From positions 62,001 to 126,000 of the forward strand of contig LADR01000038.1 in the NCBI GenBank assembly GCA_000961655.1: a DNA stretch of 64,000 nucleotides, read 5' to 3'. Position 1 is the first letter of the stretch. The number at the start of each line of letters is the position of its first letter. Both the position numbers and the translations under genes were made by a program. This stretch comes from Desulfatitalea sp. BRH_c12 (GTDB lineage: Bacteria > Desulfobacterota > Desulfobacteria > Desulfobacterales > Desulfosarcinaceae). This document shows, one piece after another, positions 18,758 to 27,058 of the stretch. Below the pieces are notes generated by a model. That model was not told the origin of the DNA and ran no database searches. It worked only from the letters and a program-made list of their open reading frames with translations.

Positions 18758-18983
18758 CCGGTGATCCGGGCGGCGCGGACCACCCACCCGGATCACCTCC
18801 TCCGTGCCGATCCCGAATGTAGGGTGGGCATTGCCCACCACTATTCCCAGCAAACAACATCATCGGTTTCCGACACTGATCCCGCCGCCCAAGCGATTGG
18901 ATAGCACCGGATATGAAACGTTGAACACAGCCAATCACAGAGGCGATCGACATAAGACAATGGTGGGCGATGCCCACCCTGCC
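18758..18983 (+). repeat. Dispersed composite repeat, copy 1a (modules 2 and 3)
   Basis: Module 2 (18758-18818) is a hairpin, CCGGTGATCCGGGCGG..CCACCCGGATCACC, followed by TCCTCCGTGCC and CCCGAAT. Module 3 (18819-18983) begins GTAGGGTGGGCATTGCCCACC and ends GGTGGGCGATGCCCACCCTGCC, so the termini are inverted repeats that are themselves palindromic. Its inside contains AACATCATCGGTTTC, CGCCCAAGCGATTGGAT, CCAATCACAGA and GACATAAGACAATGG, all of which recur in reverse orientation at 62296-62465. Confidence 0.8.
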
Positions 18984-19082
18984 TGTCTACCAAATCCAAC
19001 ATCAAAGATCTTATTGAAATTGGTGAAATAGAATATGGAAAGCACAACATTCAGTTACTTCTCGACAATAATATTTATTGGT

Positions 19083-19200
19083 TATCTACTCCGGTCAAGT
19101 GAGATACGGGCGTGGGGTGACGTAGGAAAACCCCGGTGATCCGGGTGGATGGTTTGCGCCACCACCCATCCGGATCACCTCCTCCGTGCCAAACCCGAAT
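19083..19200 (+). repeat. Dispersed composite repeat, copy 1b (modules 1 and 2)
   Basis: Module 1 reads TTATCTACTCCGGTCAAGTG AG then ATACGGGCGTGGGGTGAC (19083-19122) and recurs reversed at 62547-62582. Module 2 follows (19134-19200) with the CCGGTGATCC..GGATCACCTCCTCCGTGCC hairpin seen also at 18758. Together with copy 1a it shows that the modules can occur in different combinations. Confidence 0.75.
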
Positions 19201-19291
19201 CACTGGAGCGAAATGGATAACCAAATACTTTTTAATTCCTGAGAAGAAATTACCATACGGCTGGAACTTTCTATGGCTGTTATTTTTCTTT

Positions 19292-19954
19292 TCACGGAAT
19301 GTATGACCTTATAAATTTCCGGACCTCCTCACGGCCGCGGTAAATGCCGAGATGACCCTCGCAAAGGATATCCGCTTCCAAATCCATGCTGAATTGCAGA
19401 GACTGCAGGTAATCGGAGCGGTCGGAATGCAGGATGGGGTGCAGCGGGCCATGGATGTCCTGGCCGAAAAGGATTTTGTGGCCGTCGATATCGGCAGTGT
19501 AGACCATCGATCCTGGCGAGTGGCCCGGGCAATGATAAGCCATGATCTCTCCATCTCCCACCTGAATCGATTCCTTGGGGCCATCGAATACCAGGTCGAT
19601 GCGAAATGGCTGGATACGCCGGCCGTACCAGTCGGCCGCGGTTGCGGTGTTGTCGCCTGCTTCCAGGAAAACGGCGTCGCGCCGGTGGGCGGCTATTTTG
19701 CATCCCAAAAGGTCGCGCAGGGCTGCGGCACCGCCGGAGTGGTCGAGATGGCAATGGGTCAGCAGCAGATGGGTGACCGGCACCGTCGGCGGCAGGACCC
19801 GGCCGATGTTTTCGATGAACGTCCGGGTGGCATCGCCGCAGCCAGCGTCGATCAGGGCCGCGGCATTGCCCATGCGGATAAGGTACGCCGCGGCATCCCC
19901 GGGCGCGGTCAATTCAGGTCCGGCCACTTGCCAAACATTCTCCGTGATTTGCAT
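19292..19954 (-). CDS. MBL-fold metallo-hydrolase
   Basis: A 220-residue protein of the metallo-beta-lactamase fold. The metal ligands are visible: THCHLDHSGG (HxHxDH, about residues 79-88), YHCPGHSPGS (third His) and a later Asp in LFGQDIHGP, with a final His in CEGHLGIYRG. This places it among glyoxalase II-like or general hydrolases; the substrate cannot be deduced. Start ATG 19954 is preceded by GGGAG only a few bases away; ATG 19978 is an alternative that adds eight residues. A longer frame reaching 20116 would overlap the neighbouring gene and lacks a ribosome site. It lies 68 bases downstream of the coiled-coil protein and may be co-transcribed with it. Confidence 0.85.
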   Translation of the reverse strand: MQITENVWQVAGPELTAPGDAAAYLIRMGNAAALIDAGCGDATRTFIENIGRVLPPTVPVTHLLLTHCHLDHSGGAAALRDLLGCKIAAHRRDAVFLEAGDNTATAADWYGRRIQPFRIDLVFDGPKESIQVGDGEIMAYHCPGHSPGSMVYTADIDGHKILFGQDIHGPLHPILHSDRSDYLQSLQFSMDLEADILCEGHLGIYRGREEVRKFIRSYIP

Positions 19955-20022
19955 CTTCTCCCATCCAATTCCGGTCATCGCCTGCCGCAGTTGACACCCA
20001 TTTTGCGTATTTACCGGGTTCC

Positions 20023-20988
20023 TTATCCCTGCGCCGCTTTTTCCAGTTCGTCCAGCCTGCCTGGCTCGGAAACAGCAATGTCCACAAGGGCTTTGGGAAT
20101 GGAGCTCTGCTCGCACATGACCCTGATTTCCTTTTCCTGATCGCTGAATTCAAAAATGTCGCGTATGGACGCGATGTATTCGAGCATCTCATCAGGGGGG
20201 ATATCTTCCAATGCTGGTCCTGCAGCCTCCGCCTTTTTCCGCGCAGCCGCTTCTTCTTCCAATCGTTGTTTTTCCTTCATCTCCGCTTCCATGGCCTGCT
20301 TGGCAGTGTCGATGGCGCCCTGGCCGACATTCGCCATCTCCAAAATCAAGTTTTCCGAGACGTTATTGGTAAGCAGGTGTTTTACCCTTTCTTCATCGGG
20401 TTTGCCTTCCACCGCTTGGAGTAAATTGGCCACGCGCACCCTCTCCGCGCGCTCCTTTTCAATCTCGGCATTCACTTGGGCCAACTTTTCTTTGGTAATA
20501 CCCATCCTGTCTATGATTACCTCGGGGGTCACCTTTTGCTCGATGAGCAGCCTGATGCCCCCATCGCCAGGCAGTTCCATGGCCTTTGCAACGAGAAGAT
20601 CAAGCCTTGTCTGCTCGACTGTGTGTATCACGACCACTCTGCGCTCGGAAATTTTAAGCTTCGGCCATGTTTTACCGACATCGTCGATGACCCTGTTCGC
20701 CACCAGATACGGGTCGTCCATGTCCTCCAGGGTAAATGACGCGATCGCATCGTTGAAATCCTTCAGCAAGGGCCGGCCGACTGCGCGCATGTCATCGACC
20801 GCCCACCGTAATTCAAGCAATCTGCCCCCATACTTCGAAACCTTGTACTCCTCACGATCGAGTTCACCCGCCAGCCGCTGAATCGTTGCTTCAAGGTTCT
20901 GCTCTGAGACAGCCTGTGGATCAAGTTCGCTTAACATTTCTTCGATCCGCAACCAGAGAGGTTTTTGCTTTGCTTTTTCGTCTGCCAT
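20023..20988 (-). CDS. Coiled-coil protein of unknown function
   Basis: A 321-residue soluble, highly charged protein. ATG 20988 has AAGGAG eight bases upstream. Residues ~10-110 are mostly helical; ~170-270 contain EKLAQVNAEIEKERAERVRV and AMEAEMKEKQRLEEEAAARK, both strongly coiled-coil. The last ~60 residues (IPPDEMLEYIASIRDIFEFS) form a separate small helical domain. There are no membrane segments, signal peptide or catalytic motifs that I can see, and I do not recognise the family. A role as a structural or scaffold protein would be a guess. The upstream 600 bases hold only a broken ORF6N gene. Confidence 0.65.
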   Translation of the reverse strand: MADEKAKQKPLWLRIEEMLSELDPQAVSEQNLEATIQRLAGELDREEYKVSKYGGRLLELRWAVDDMRAVGRPLLKDFNDAIASFTLEDMDDPYLVANRVIDDVGKTWPKLKISERRVVVIHTVEQTRLDLLVAKAMELPGDGGIRLLIEQKVTPEVIIDRMGITKEKLAQVNAEIEKERAERVRVANLLQAVEGKPDEERVKHLLTNNVSENLILEMANVGQGAIDTAKQAMEAEMKEKQRLEEEAAARKKAEAAGPALEDIPPDEMLEYIASIRDIFEFSDQEKEIRVMCEQSSIPKALVDIAVSEPGRLDELEKAAQG

Positions 20989-21304
20989 TTTAGGGCTCCT
21001 TTCTATGATGTTGACGATGATCAAGGGCATCGACGCATACCCCCGATTACCAGAATTGGCCGAATCAGGCTTAAGAGGCTATTCCCGCCATCTTTGGCAG
21101 AACCAGGTCCAAAAACAGAGAAAGGTTGCAACAGATGACACAAACTTATTGCGGCAGCGCGCCGTGCGCAAGATAAATGTACGGTGCCACATTAAAATCC
21201 GGAGGCACAATCATCTGGGTAGCTGCAACTCCCTTGCAGGTTCCGCCCTTTTCCATAATACCCCCTTGCGTTGTCGATTGCGCAAAAATGCGTTGAGGCA
21301 AAAG
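20989..21304. other. Intergenic region without recognisable content
   Basis: The left end contains the ribosome site of the coiled-coil gene. A frame is open on the plus strand through the whole region, but its translation shows no family features and has no ribosome site. I see no repeat or hairpin. Confidence 0.4.
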
Positions 21305-21571
21305 ATGCAGGGGCGGACGGTTTTAAACCATCAAACTATCCGTAGAGGCAAGGTGGTACTTGATCGCAATCTTGCGGACCTGTATGGTGTCGAAGCTAAG
21401 GTTATAAGGCGCTGGTCCGGCGAAACCTGGACCCGCTTTCCGCCTGGTTTCATAGTACGAACTGTCCAAAGAAGATCTGGATGGTCAAGGTCGCAATTTG
21501 CCACCTTAAAACGCGGCGGGGCAGCCAAATACCTGTCGTTCGATGAAAATAGACCATCTTCAAGTAATTAA
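21305..21571 (+). pseudogene. Broken ORF6N domain gene
   Basis: The plus frame reads TIRRGKVVLDRNLADLYGVE, the usual first block of an ORF6N domain (compare VRGSKVILDSDLAELYGVE at 8840-9427). After that the expected blocks appear only in shifted frames: VRRNLD near 21420 (one extra C follows in GACCCGC) and ELSKEDLDG near 21465-21495; the frame then returns with SQFATLKRG and KYLSFDE. It has no C-terminal helix region. Three or more small indels make it a pseudogene. It runs up to the ribosome site of the ATP-PPase gene. Confidence 0.7.
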
Positions 21572-21584
21572 AAGGAGCAAACGG

Positions 21585-22550
21585 ATGAGTTTGACAGAGA
21601 TTACATTAGCGGATCTAAACCCGGTAGCGTTTATCAAAGACCAATGCGACGCCATCGCGGCGACGGTGGGCGGCGGCATAGCGGTCAACGCCCTGTCCGG
21701 CGGTGTGGATTCATCGGCGGTGACCATGTTGGCCCACCGTGCCCTCGGCAGCCGGCTCAAAACCTTTTTCGTCGACAACGGCATCATGCGCGAGGGCGAG
21801 CCCCAACGGGTGGTCAACATCCTGCGCCAGTGCGGTGCGGCGGTGGAACTGGTGGACGCCCGCGATGAATTTTTCGATGCTTTGAAAGGCAAAACCGATC
21901 CCGAAGTGAAACGCCAGGCCATCACCGATACCTTTTACAAGGCGGTGTTCTCGCGGCTGGTCAAGCAGAGCGGCGCACGCCATCTGCTGCAGGGCACCAT
22001 CTACACCGATGTGGAAGAGACCGTGGCCGGCATCAAGCGCCAGCACAACATCCTGGCCCAACTCGGCATCGACACCGCCAAGGAGTACGGCTACACCGTG
22101 ATCGAGCCCTTGATCCAACTGCGCAAACCCGCCGTGCGGGTGGTGGCCAAAGCCTTGGGGTTGCCCGAGGAGATCTACAATCGGCCGCCGTTTCCCGGTC
22201 CCGCGCTCGTGGCGCGGGTTATCGGCGAGGCCACGCGCGAGCGCATCGCGCTGGTGCGCAAAGCCACCGTGGTGCTCGAAGAGGTGCTGGCCGGCGTGCA
22301 GGCCTTTCAGTATATGGCCATTTTGCACAATGACCGCATTCCCGGCATGCGCGACGGCAAACGCGATTACGGTTTTCAAATCGAGGTGCGCTGCTGGGAC
22401 AGCAAGGATGCCGTTAGCGCCACGCCCACGCGCCTGCCCTTCGAAGTGCTGGAAAAACTGGCCGACCGCATGACCTCGGAAGTGCCTGGCGTGGTCAGCG
22501 TCACCTACAATATCGCGTCAAAACCACCATCAACCATGGAGGCAGTGTAA
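21585..22550 (+). CDS. GMP-synthase-like ATP pyrophosphatase lacking the glutaminase domain
   Basis: A 321-residue protein starting at ATG 21585 behind AAAGGAG (21571-21577). The P-loop of N-type ATP pyrophosphatases is at residues 38-44 (SGGVDSS). FFVDNGIMREGE, LLQGTIYTDVEET and the C-terminal NRPPFPGPALVARVIGE correspond in order to GMP synthase; canonical GuaA has RHPFPGPGL. The end (NIASKPPSTMEAV) corresponds to the GuaA C-terminus, but the usual final PATIEWE is altered. The class I glutamine amidotransferase half (~200 residues) is absent, as in archaeal two-subunit enzymes, and no gene for it lies nearby. It would adenylate a carbonyl oxygen and let ammonia replace it. Because conserved GuaA residues differ, I treat it as a paralogue and not as the cell's GMP synthase. 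The stop is two bases before the HisF-like ATG. Confidence 0.8.
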   Translation: MSLTEITLADLNPVAFIKDQCDAIAATVGGGIAVNALSGGVDSSAVTMLAHRALGSRLKTFFVDNGIMREGEPQRVVNILRQCGAAVELVDARDEFFDALKGKTDPEVKRQAITDTFYKAVFSRLVKQSGARHLLQGTIYTDVEETVAGIKRQHNILAQLGIDTAKEYGYTVIEPLIQLRKPAVRVVAKALGLPEEIYNRPPFPGPALVARVIGEATRERIALVRKATVVLEEVLAGVQAFQYMAILHNDRIPGMRDGKRDYGFQIEVRCWDSKDAVSATPTRLPFEVLEKLADRMTSEVPGVVSVTYNIASKPPSTMEAV

Positions 22551-22552
22551 TT

Positions 22553-23326
22553 ATGACCCAAACCAACGCAAAAACCATCAAGATCATGCCCTGTCTGGAC
22601 ATGCAAAACGGCCGGGTGGTCAAAGGTGTCCAATTCGTTGATATCCGCGATGCCGGCGATCCTGTGGAATGCTGCCGCGCTTATTGCGAAGCCGGCGCCG
22701 ATCTGCTGGCGCTGCTGGATATCACGGCCACGGTTGAAGGCCGGGCCACCATGCTGGACGTGGTCCGTAAAGTGGCCGCGGCCGCCACGGTCCCCTTTAC
22801 CGTGGGCGGCGGCATTCGTGACGTGGCCTCGGCTGCCGAGGTGCTGGAGGCCGGCGCTGACACGATTTCGGTCAGCAGCGCCGCCTTCCGCAACCCCGAG
22901 GTGATCGGTGAAATGGTCAAGGCTTTTGGTCCGGCGCGCGTGACCGTGGCCGTGGACGCGGCCGTAAACCCGGCCCTGCCGTCCGGCTACGAGGTCTTTA
23001 TTGACGGTGGCCGCACCGCCACCGGCGCCGATGCCATCGAGTGGGTCAAACGCATCGACGGCTACGGCGTGGGCGCCGTGCTGCCCACCAGCAAAACCAC
23101 CGACGGCGTCAAAACCGGCTTTGATCTGCCCCTGATCCGCAAAACCCGCGCCGCCACCAGCGCCGAAGTCGTGGCCTCGGGCGGCGCCGGCACACTCGAC
23201 CATTTTTACGAGGCCGCCCAGGCCGGTGCCACCATCTTGCTGGCCGCATCCGTGTTTCATTTCCAGATCATCTCCATCCCCGAGCTCAAAACCTATCTGA
23301 AAGGCAGAGGCATCGCTGTGGTTTAA
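22553..23326 (+). CDS. Divergent HisF (imidazole-glycerol-phosphate synthase cyclase) homologue
   Basis: A 257-residue (beta/alpha)8 barrel. The family blocks are all present: IMPCLDMQNGRVVKGVQFVD with Asp16 (equivalent of catalytic Asp11), TVGGGIRD, VAVDA with Asp135 (equivalent of Asp130), GGRTATGADAIEW, VVASGGAGTLDHFYEA and ISIPELKTYL. A notable difference is in the LLTSMDRDG loop, which here reads VLPTSKTTDG, so the first Asp and the Arg of that loop are lost while Asp184 remains. No hisH is adjacent and the other his genes are absent from the window. The two-base distance to the ATP-PPase gene indicates one operon. It may be a second HisF recruited to another ammonia-using reaction; the alternative is ordinary histidine synthesis. 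Confidence 0.8.
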   Translation: MTQTNAKTIKIMPCLDMQNGRVVKGVQFVDIRDAGDPVECCRAYCEAGADLLALLDITATVEGRATMLDVVRKVAAAATVPFTVGGGIRDVASAAEVLEAGADTISVSSAAFRNPEVIGEMVKAFGPARVTVAVDAAVNPALPSGYEVFIDGGRTATGADAIEWVKRIDGYGVGAVLPTSKTTDGVKTGFDLPLIRKTRAATSAEVVASGGAGTLDHFYEAAQAGATILLAASVFHFQIISIPELKTYLKGRGIAVV

Positions 23327-23370
23327 TGGGCTGCGTCGCTGATGCACAGGATATAGATTCTAAAAAAATA

Positions 23371-23400
23371 GCAGGGCCTTGATCAAGGTCCTGCTCTTTT
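23371..23400 (+). terminator. Rho-independent terminator after the ATP-PPase/HisF operon
   Basis: GCAGGGCCTTG and CAAGGTCCTGC form an 11-bp stem with one G-T mismatch and a two-base centre, followed by TCTTTT. AAAAAAATA precedes it, so it could also serve the opposite strand. Confidence 0.85.
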
Positions 23401-23804
23401 AGAGTTATGCCCTTTTTGGCGTCATGATACATGCTATTTCTAGTTGCTGGCCCATGACATAAAAGCATGCGTAAAAGCGTTACACTTCGACAGCAAGCGG
23501 CCACCGTGAACTGCGGCAACATCGCCTTCAGAAAAGCACCCAAATATCCATTATACACTTCGGTCAACGAGGGTAGAACGATGCCCTGTTTCTGAGATCC
23601 GGCGAGAGCGCTGATGCGGTTGCCAGGAGATAGGAAGCGATACCTTATTGAGCCGTATATTGACAATGTGCAGTTAAATACAATTTAATGGTTCGGGCGG
23701 AGCATTCCGCCTTCGAGAGTGATCAAAGTGGTAAGATGATTGTGTCGAAGTAAATTTGAACGCGGGCCTTGTGCCCGCCCCTGCGTGGAAGGAGAAACAA
23801 GAAG
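23401..23804. other. Intergenic region, no gene seen
   Basis: About 400 bases between the terminator and the SDR gene. Open frames on either strand are short, without family features. CGCGGGCCTTGTGCCCGCCC just before the SDR ribosome site (23761-23780) is a small hairpin of uncertain meaning. No promoter could be picked with confidence. Confidence 0.4.
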
Positions 23805-24566
23805 ATGACGATCCAATTCGATCTTTCTGGTAAAGTGGCTATTGTGACCGGTGGCGGCAAAGGCATCGGTCGTGCGATCGCTCTCGGGTTGTCCTCGGCG
23901 GGTGCCCGCGTGGTGGTCGCCGGACGGACGGCCGATCCTCTGAACGAGGTGGCCGAGCAGATCCGTGCAGCCGGCGGCCAGGCCCTGCCGTTGCCCACAG
24001 ACCTGACCGATGGCAGCCAAATCGATCAACTTGCCGCCAAAACCATTGAGACGTTCGGCCGCATCGACATCCTGGTGAACAATGCCGCGCGCAGCTTTTT
24101 GAGAAGCTTGCTCGATTTGCGTGAAGATGGCTGGGACAAAGTCTTCAATACCAATGTCAAGGCGGTCTGGCTGTTAAGCCGCGCTGTGGCCCGGCAGATG
24201 ATTGCGCAGAAAAGCGGCCGCATCATCAACATTACCACTGTGGGCGCTGAAAAAGCCGAACTGGGCATGGCTGCCTATGGGTGCAGCAAGGCTGCCCTCA
24301 AAATGCTGACACGCTGCATGGCCCGCGAGTGGGCGCCGTTCGGCATTCAGGTCAATGCCGTCGGTCCCGGTTTGACGCGCACGGCCTTCAGCGAACCGAT
24401 CTGGTCCAACCCCGATATTGCCAAGCATGTGACAGCCATGCTGCCCATGGGGCGCATTGCGGAACCTGAGGAAATCGTGCCGGCCGTCCTCTTCCTGGCT
24501 TCGGAAGGGGCCAACTACATGACCGGCGAGACAATCTACGTGGATGGGGGCGCATTGACCACATAG
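23805..24566 (+). CDS. Short-chain dehydrogenase/reductase (SDR, FabG-like)
   Basis: A 253-residue classical SDR. ATG 23805 follows AAGGAG. Cofactor site: VTGGGKGIGRAIALG (TGxxxGxG), and VVVAGRTAD at the end of strand 2, where Arg suggests NADP or mixed preference. Then NNAARSF (NNAG-type), ITTVGAEKAELGMAAYGCSKAA with the catalytic Ser position replaced by Thr/Val context, and the Tyr-x-x-x-Lys pair present as YGCSK. NAVGPGLTRTAF and the C-terminal YMTGETIYVDGG are typical. It would oxidise or reduce a small alcohol/ketone or 3-oxoacyl substrate; which one is not shown. It stands alone, 47 bases before the LOG-family gene. Confidence 0.88.
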   Translation: MTIQFDLSGKVAIVTGGGKGIGRAIALGLSSAGARVVVAGRTADPLNEVAEQIRAAGGQALPLPTDLTDGSQIDQLAAKTIETFGRIDILVNNAARSFLRSLLDLREDGWDKVFNTNVKAVWLLSRAVARQMIAQKSGRIINITTVGAEKAELGMAAYGCSKAALKMLTRCMAREWAPFGIQVNAVGPGLTRTAFSEPIWSNPDIAKHVTAMLPMGRIAEPEEIVPAVLFLASEGANYMTGETIYVDGGALTT

Positions 24567-24613
24567 GCGCTGCGCATCAACACGTCGATACCGTTCTATA
24601 CAAGGAATCCACA

Positions 24614-25651
24614 ATGGTAATGAAGCTCTCTTTTGGTGAGAAAAACGGGGATGTCGAGAAGGCCATCGATCATCTGCTCGCGGTGACGGGGGACATTCCA
24701 CGCCCCCACATTGTTCGGGACATGATTGTGGCCGCCTTGAAAGCCGGTCGGGAAGATGATGGCAAAATCGATCTGAAAATGATGAACACGACTTTGAAAG
24801 AAATGCGGTACACTGCCAAGATTTTCAGTTCTTATCGCAAGCTCAAGAAAGTGACTGTTTTCGGGTCGGCCCGCACCCACGCCGACCGAAGAATTTACAC
24901 CATGGCGCACGATTTTGGGAAGAAATTGTCCGAACGCGGCTACATGGTGATCACGGGGGGCGGCCCTGGCATCATGCGGGCGGTCAATGAAGGCGCCGGA
25001 CCGGAACAATCGTTCGGCGTCAGTATTCGGCTGCCGTTCGAACAACAGTCCAACGCCATTCTCGACGGAGACCCCAAGAACATCATGTACAAGTATTTCT
25101 TCAATCGGAAAGTGGCCTTTTTGAAAGAATCGGATGCCATTGTTCTGTTCCCGGGCGGATTCGGCACCTTGGACGAAGGCATGGAGACCCTGACGTTACT
25201 TCAAACCGGCAAGCGTAATCCAATGCCGCTGCTTTTCGTCGATGAACCGGGAGGCCGTTACTGGTGGCATTTCTTCGAATTCTGTAAGCAGGAGCTTTCC
25301 GCGGCGGGCTATGTCAGTCCGTCGGATTTCAATCTGTTCGAAATTACAGATGACATCGATGCCGCAGTGGAAAAGATCGCCCGTTTTTACGATCGCTACC
25401 ACAGTATCAGGTACATCCGGGGCAAAGTGCTGCTACGTCTGAACTCGGCACTTGAAAAAAGCGAAATCAACGCGCTGAAAGTCGAATTCAGCGATATTTT
25501 GACCAAAGACGGCGATATCTATCTGTCGGAGGCTCTGCCCGAAGAAAACGAGGAGCCTGAAATAAGCCATCTGCCTCGGCTGGTGGTCGATTTCAACTTA
25601 AAAGATTTCGGCAGATTGAAGGCGCTTATCGATGCGATCAACCAACCGTAA
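24614..25651 (+). CDS. LOG-family (TIGR00730-type) nucleotide phosphoribohydrolase-like protein
   Basis: A 345-residue protein; ATG 24614 follows AAGGAAT, with ATG 24620 as an alternative. Residues ~75-265 form the Rossmann-like LOG domain: VTVFGSARTHADRRIY, GGGPGIMRAVNEGA and PGGFGTLDEGMETLTLLQ, the last being the PGGxGTxxE motif with the catalytic Glu. Members cleave the N-glycosidic bond of nucleoside 5'-monophosphates. The extra ~70-residue helical N-terminus and ~85-residue C-terminal part make it longer than the ~190-residue basic form, closer to the bacterial PpnN-like group in length. It faces the thiamine operon, separated by a hairpin. Confidence 0.85.
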   Translation: MVMKLSFGEKNGDVEKAIDHLLAVTGDIPRPHIVRDMIVAALKAGREDDGKIDLKMMNTTLKEMRYTAKIFSSYRKLKKVTVFGSARTHADRRIYTMAHDFGKKLSERGYMVITGGGPGIMRAVNEGAGPEQSFGVSIRLPFEQQSNAILDGDPKNIMYKYFFNRKVAFLKESDAIVLFPGGFGTLDEGMETLTLLQTGKRNPMPLLFVDEPGGRYWWHFFEFCKQELSAAGYVSPSDFNLFEITDDIDAAVEKIARFYDRYHSIRYIRGKVLLRLNSALEKSEINALKVEFSDILTKDGDIYLSEALPEENEEPEISHLPRLVVDFNLKDFGRLKALIDAINQP

Positions 25652-25696
25652 CGGTCTGGTAGGTGTACAGATTCAAACCCCTTCGTCTTTTTTCCT

Positions 25697-25734
25697 TGTG
25701 CCGGCCGGATACAAGGGCTTGTCCGGCCGGCGCA
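25697..25734. terminator. Hairpin between convergent LOG-family gene and thiC
   Basis: TGTGCCGGCCGGA pairs with TCCGGCCGGCGCA over 13 bp including one G-T pair, with a 12-base loop. CGCGTTTTCC follows on the plus strand. It probably ends one or both converging transcripts. Confidence 0.7.
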
Positions 25735-25771
25735 CGCGTTTTCCGGATATCGGATTGACGCCAGTTTGGGT

Positions 25772-27058
25772 TCAGCGGCCTTCCAGCAATTGCCGGCTGC
25801 GTTTGACCGCACACAGGTCGCCGCACATCGTGCATACCTCGCTGTCGATGGGCTGGGATGACGCGCGGTAGGCGCGTGCTTTTTCCGGGTCCATGGAAAG
25901 GTCGATCATGCGCGCCCAGTCCAGTTCCTTGCGGGCATGGCTCATGGCATTGTCCCACTCGATGGCACCGGGAATGCCTTTGGCGATATCGGCGGCATGC
26001 GCCGCGATGCGGGCCGCGATGATGCCTTCCTTCATGTCGTCTGCATCCGGCAGGCGCAGGTGTTCGGCCGGGGTGACATAGCACAGGAAGTCGGCGCCGT
26101 GCGCGCCTGCCAAAGCGCCGCCGATGGCCGACGTGATATGATCATAGCCGGGCGCCACGTCGGTCACGATCGGTCCCAGAACATAGAAGGGGGCGCCATG
26201 GCAAAGTTTTTTCTCCAACAGCATGTTGGCCGCCACTTCGTTGAGCGGCACATGGCCAGGCCCTTCGATCATGACTTGCACGTCGGCCTTCCAGGCGCGC
26301 AGGGTCAATTCACCCAGCACAATCAGTTCCTGAATTTGGGCTGCATCGGTGGCATCGTGCAGGGAGCCCGGGCGCAGCCCGTCGCCCAGGCTGATGGTGA
26401 CATCGTATTCGCGGCAGATCTCGAGCAGGCGGTCGAAGTGTTCGTAGAACGGATTCTCCTGCTCGTTGGCGGTCATCCAGTGCAGCAGCAAAGAGCCGCC
26501 CCGGCTGACCACGTGGGTCAGGCGCGGGCTCTGGCGCAGGCGCGCGACCGCCGCGCGGTTCAGGCCGGCGTGAACGGTGATGAAATCAACGCCATCTTCA
26601 GCATGCACTCGAACGGTATCAAAAAAATCATCCACCGAGATATCCGGCACCACTTTGCCATAGCGCGCCACGGCATCGTAGACCGGCACCGTGCCGATCA
26701 TCACCGGGCTGATGTCGATGGTGCGGCGTCGGAAGGCCTGCGTATCGCCGAAAGTGCTCAAGTCCATGATGGCGTCGGCCTTGAGCGCAATGGCGCGACG
26801 CACCTTGTCCAGTTCGAGGTCGACCTTGCAGCAGTCTTCCGACACACCCAGGTTGACATTGATTTTCGTGCGCAAGCCCTGCCCGATGCCCAGGGCCTTC
26901 AGGCTGGCGTGGTTGCGGTTGGCCGGAATGGCAATTCGCCCCACCGCGAGCCGCTCGAGCAGGTCGGTACGCGATATCTTCTCGCCATCCAGCACCTGTT
27001 CCATTTGGTGGGTTACAATGCCCTGACGGGCAGCGGCTATCTGGGTTTTGAAGGACAT
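25772..27058 (-). CDS. thiC: Phosphomethylpyrimidine synthase ThiC
   Basis: A 428-residue enzyme that rearranges aminoimidazole ribotide to hydroxymethylpyrimidine phosphate using a radical from SAM. Start ATG 27058 has AAAAGGAGA upstream. Landmarks: [75 protein letters not shown] and CYVTPAEHL. The C-terminal [14 protein letters not shown] holds the CxxCx4C cluster motif characteristic of ThiC. Length matches the short bacterial/archaeal form without the extended N-terminus. It is the last gene of the thi operon and its first codons overlap the end of thiE by 22 bases. Confidence 0.97.
   Translation of the reverse strand: MSFKTQIAAARQGIVTHQMEQVLDGEKISRTDLLERLAVGRIAIPANRNHASLKALGIGQGLRTKINVNLGVSEDCCKVDLELDKVRRAIALKADAIMDLSTFGDTQAFRRRTIDISPVMIGTVPVYDAVARYGKVVPDISVDDFFDTVRVHAEDGVDFITVHAGLNRAAVARLRQSPRLTHVVSRGGSLLLHWMTANEQENPFYEHFDRLLEICREYDVTISLGDGLRPGSLHDATDAAQIQELIVLGELTLRAWKADVQVMIEGPGHVPLNEVAANMLLEKKLCHGAPFYVLGPIVTDVAPGYDHITSAIGGALAGAHGADFLCYVTPAEHLRLPDADDMKEGIIAARIAAHAADIAKGIPGAIEWDNAMSHARKELDWARMIDLSMDPEKARAYRASSQPIDSEVCTMCGDLCAVKRSRQLLEGR

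Larger units (their letters stand above)
18608..19291. other. Intergenic region made largely of dispersed repeats
   Basis: No intact gene here. Two repeat segments are annotated separately. Between them, from about 18993 to 19099, a short open stretch reads NIKDLIEIGEIEYGKHNIQL and ends LSTPVK-stop; the end falls in the shared repeat block, so it may be the 3' end of a lost gene. I do not recognise it. Confidence 0.45.
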
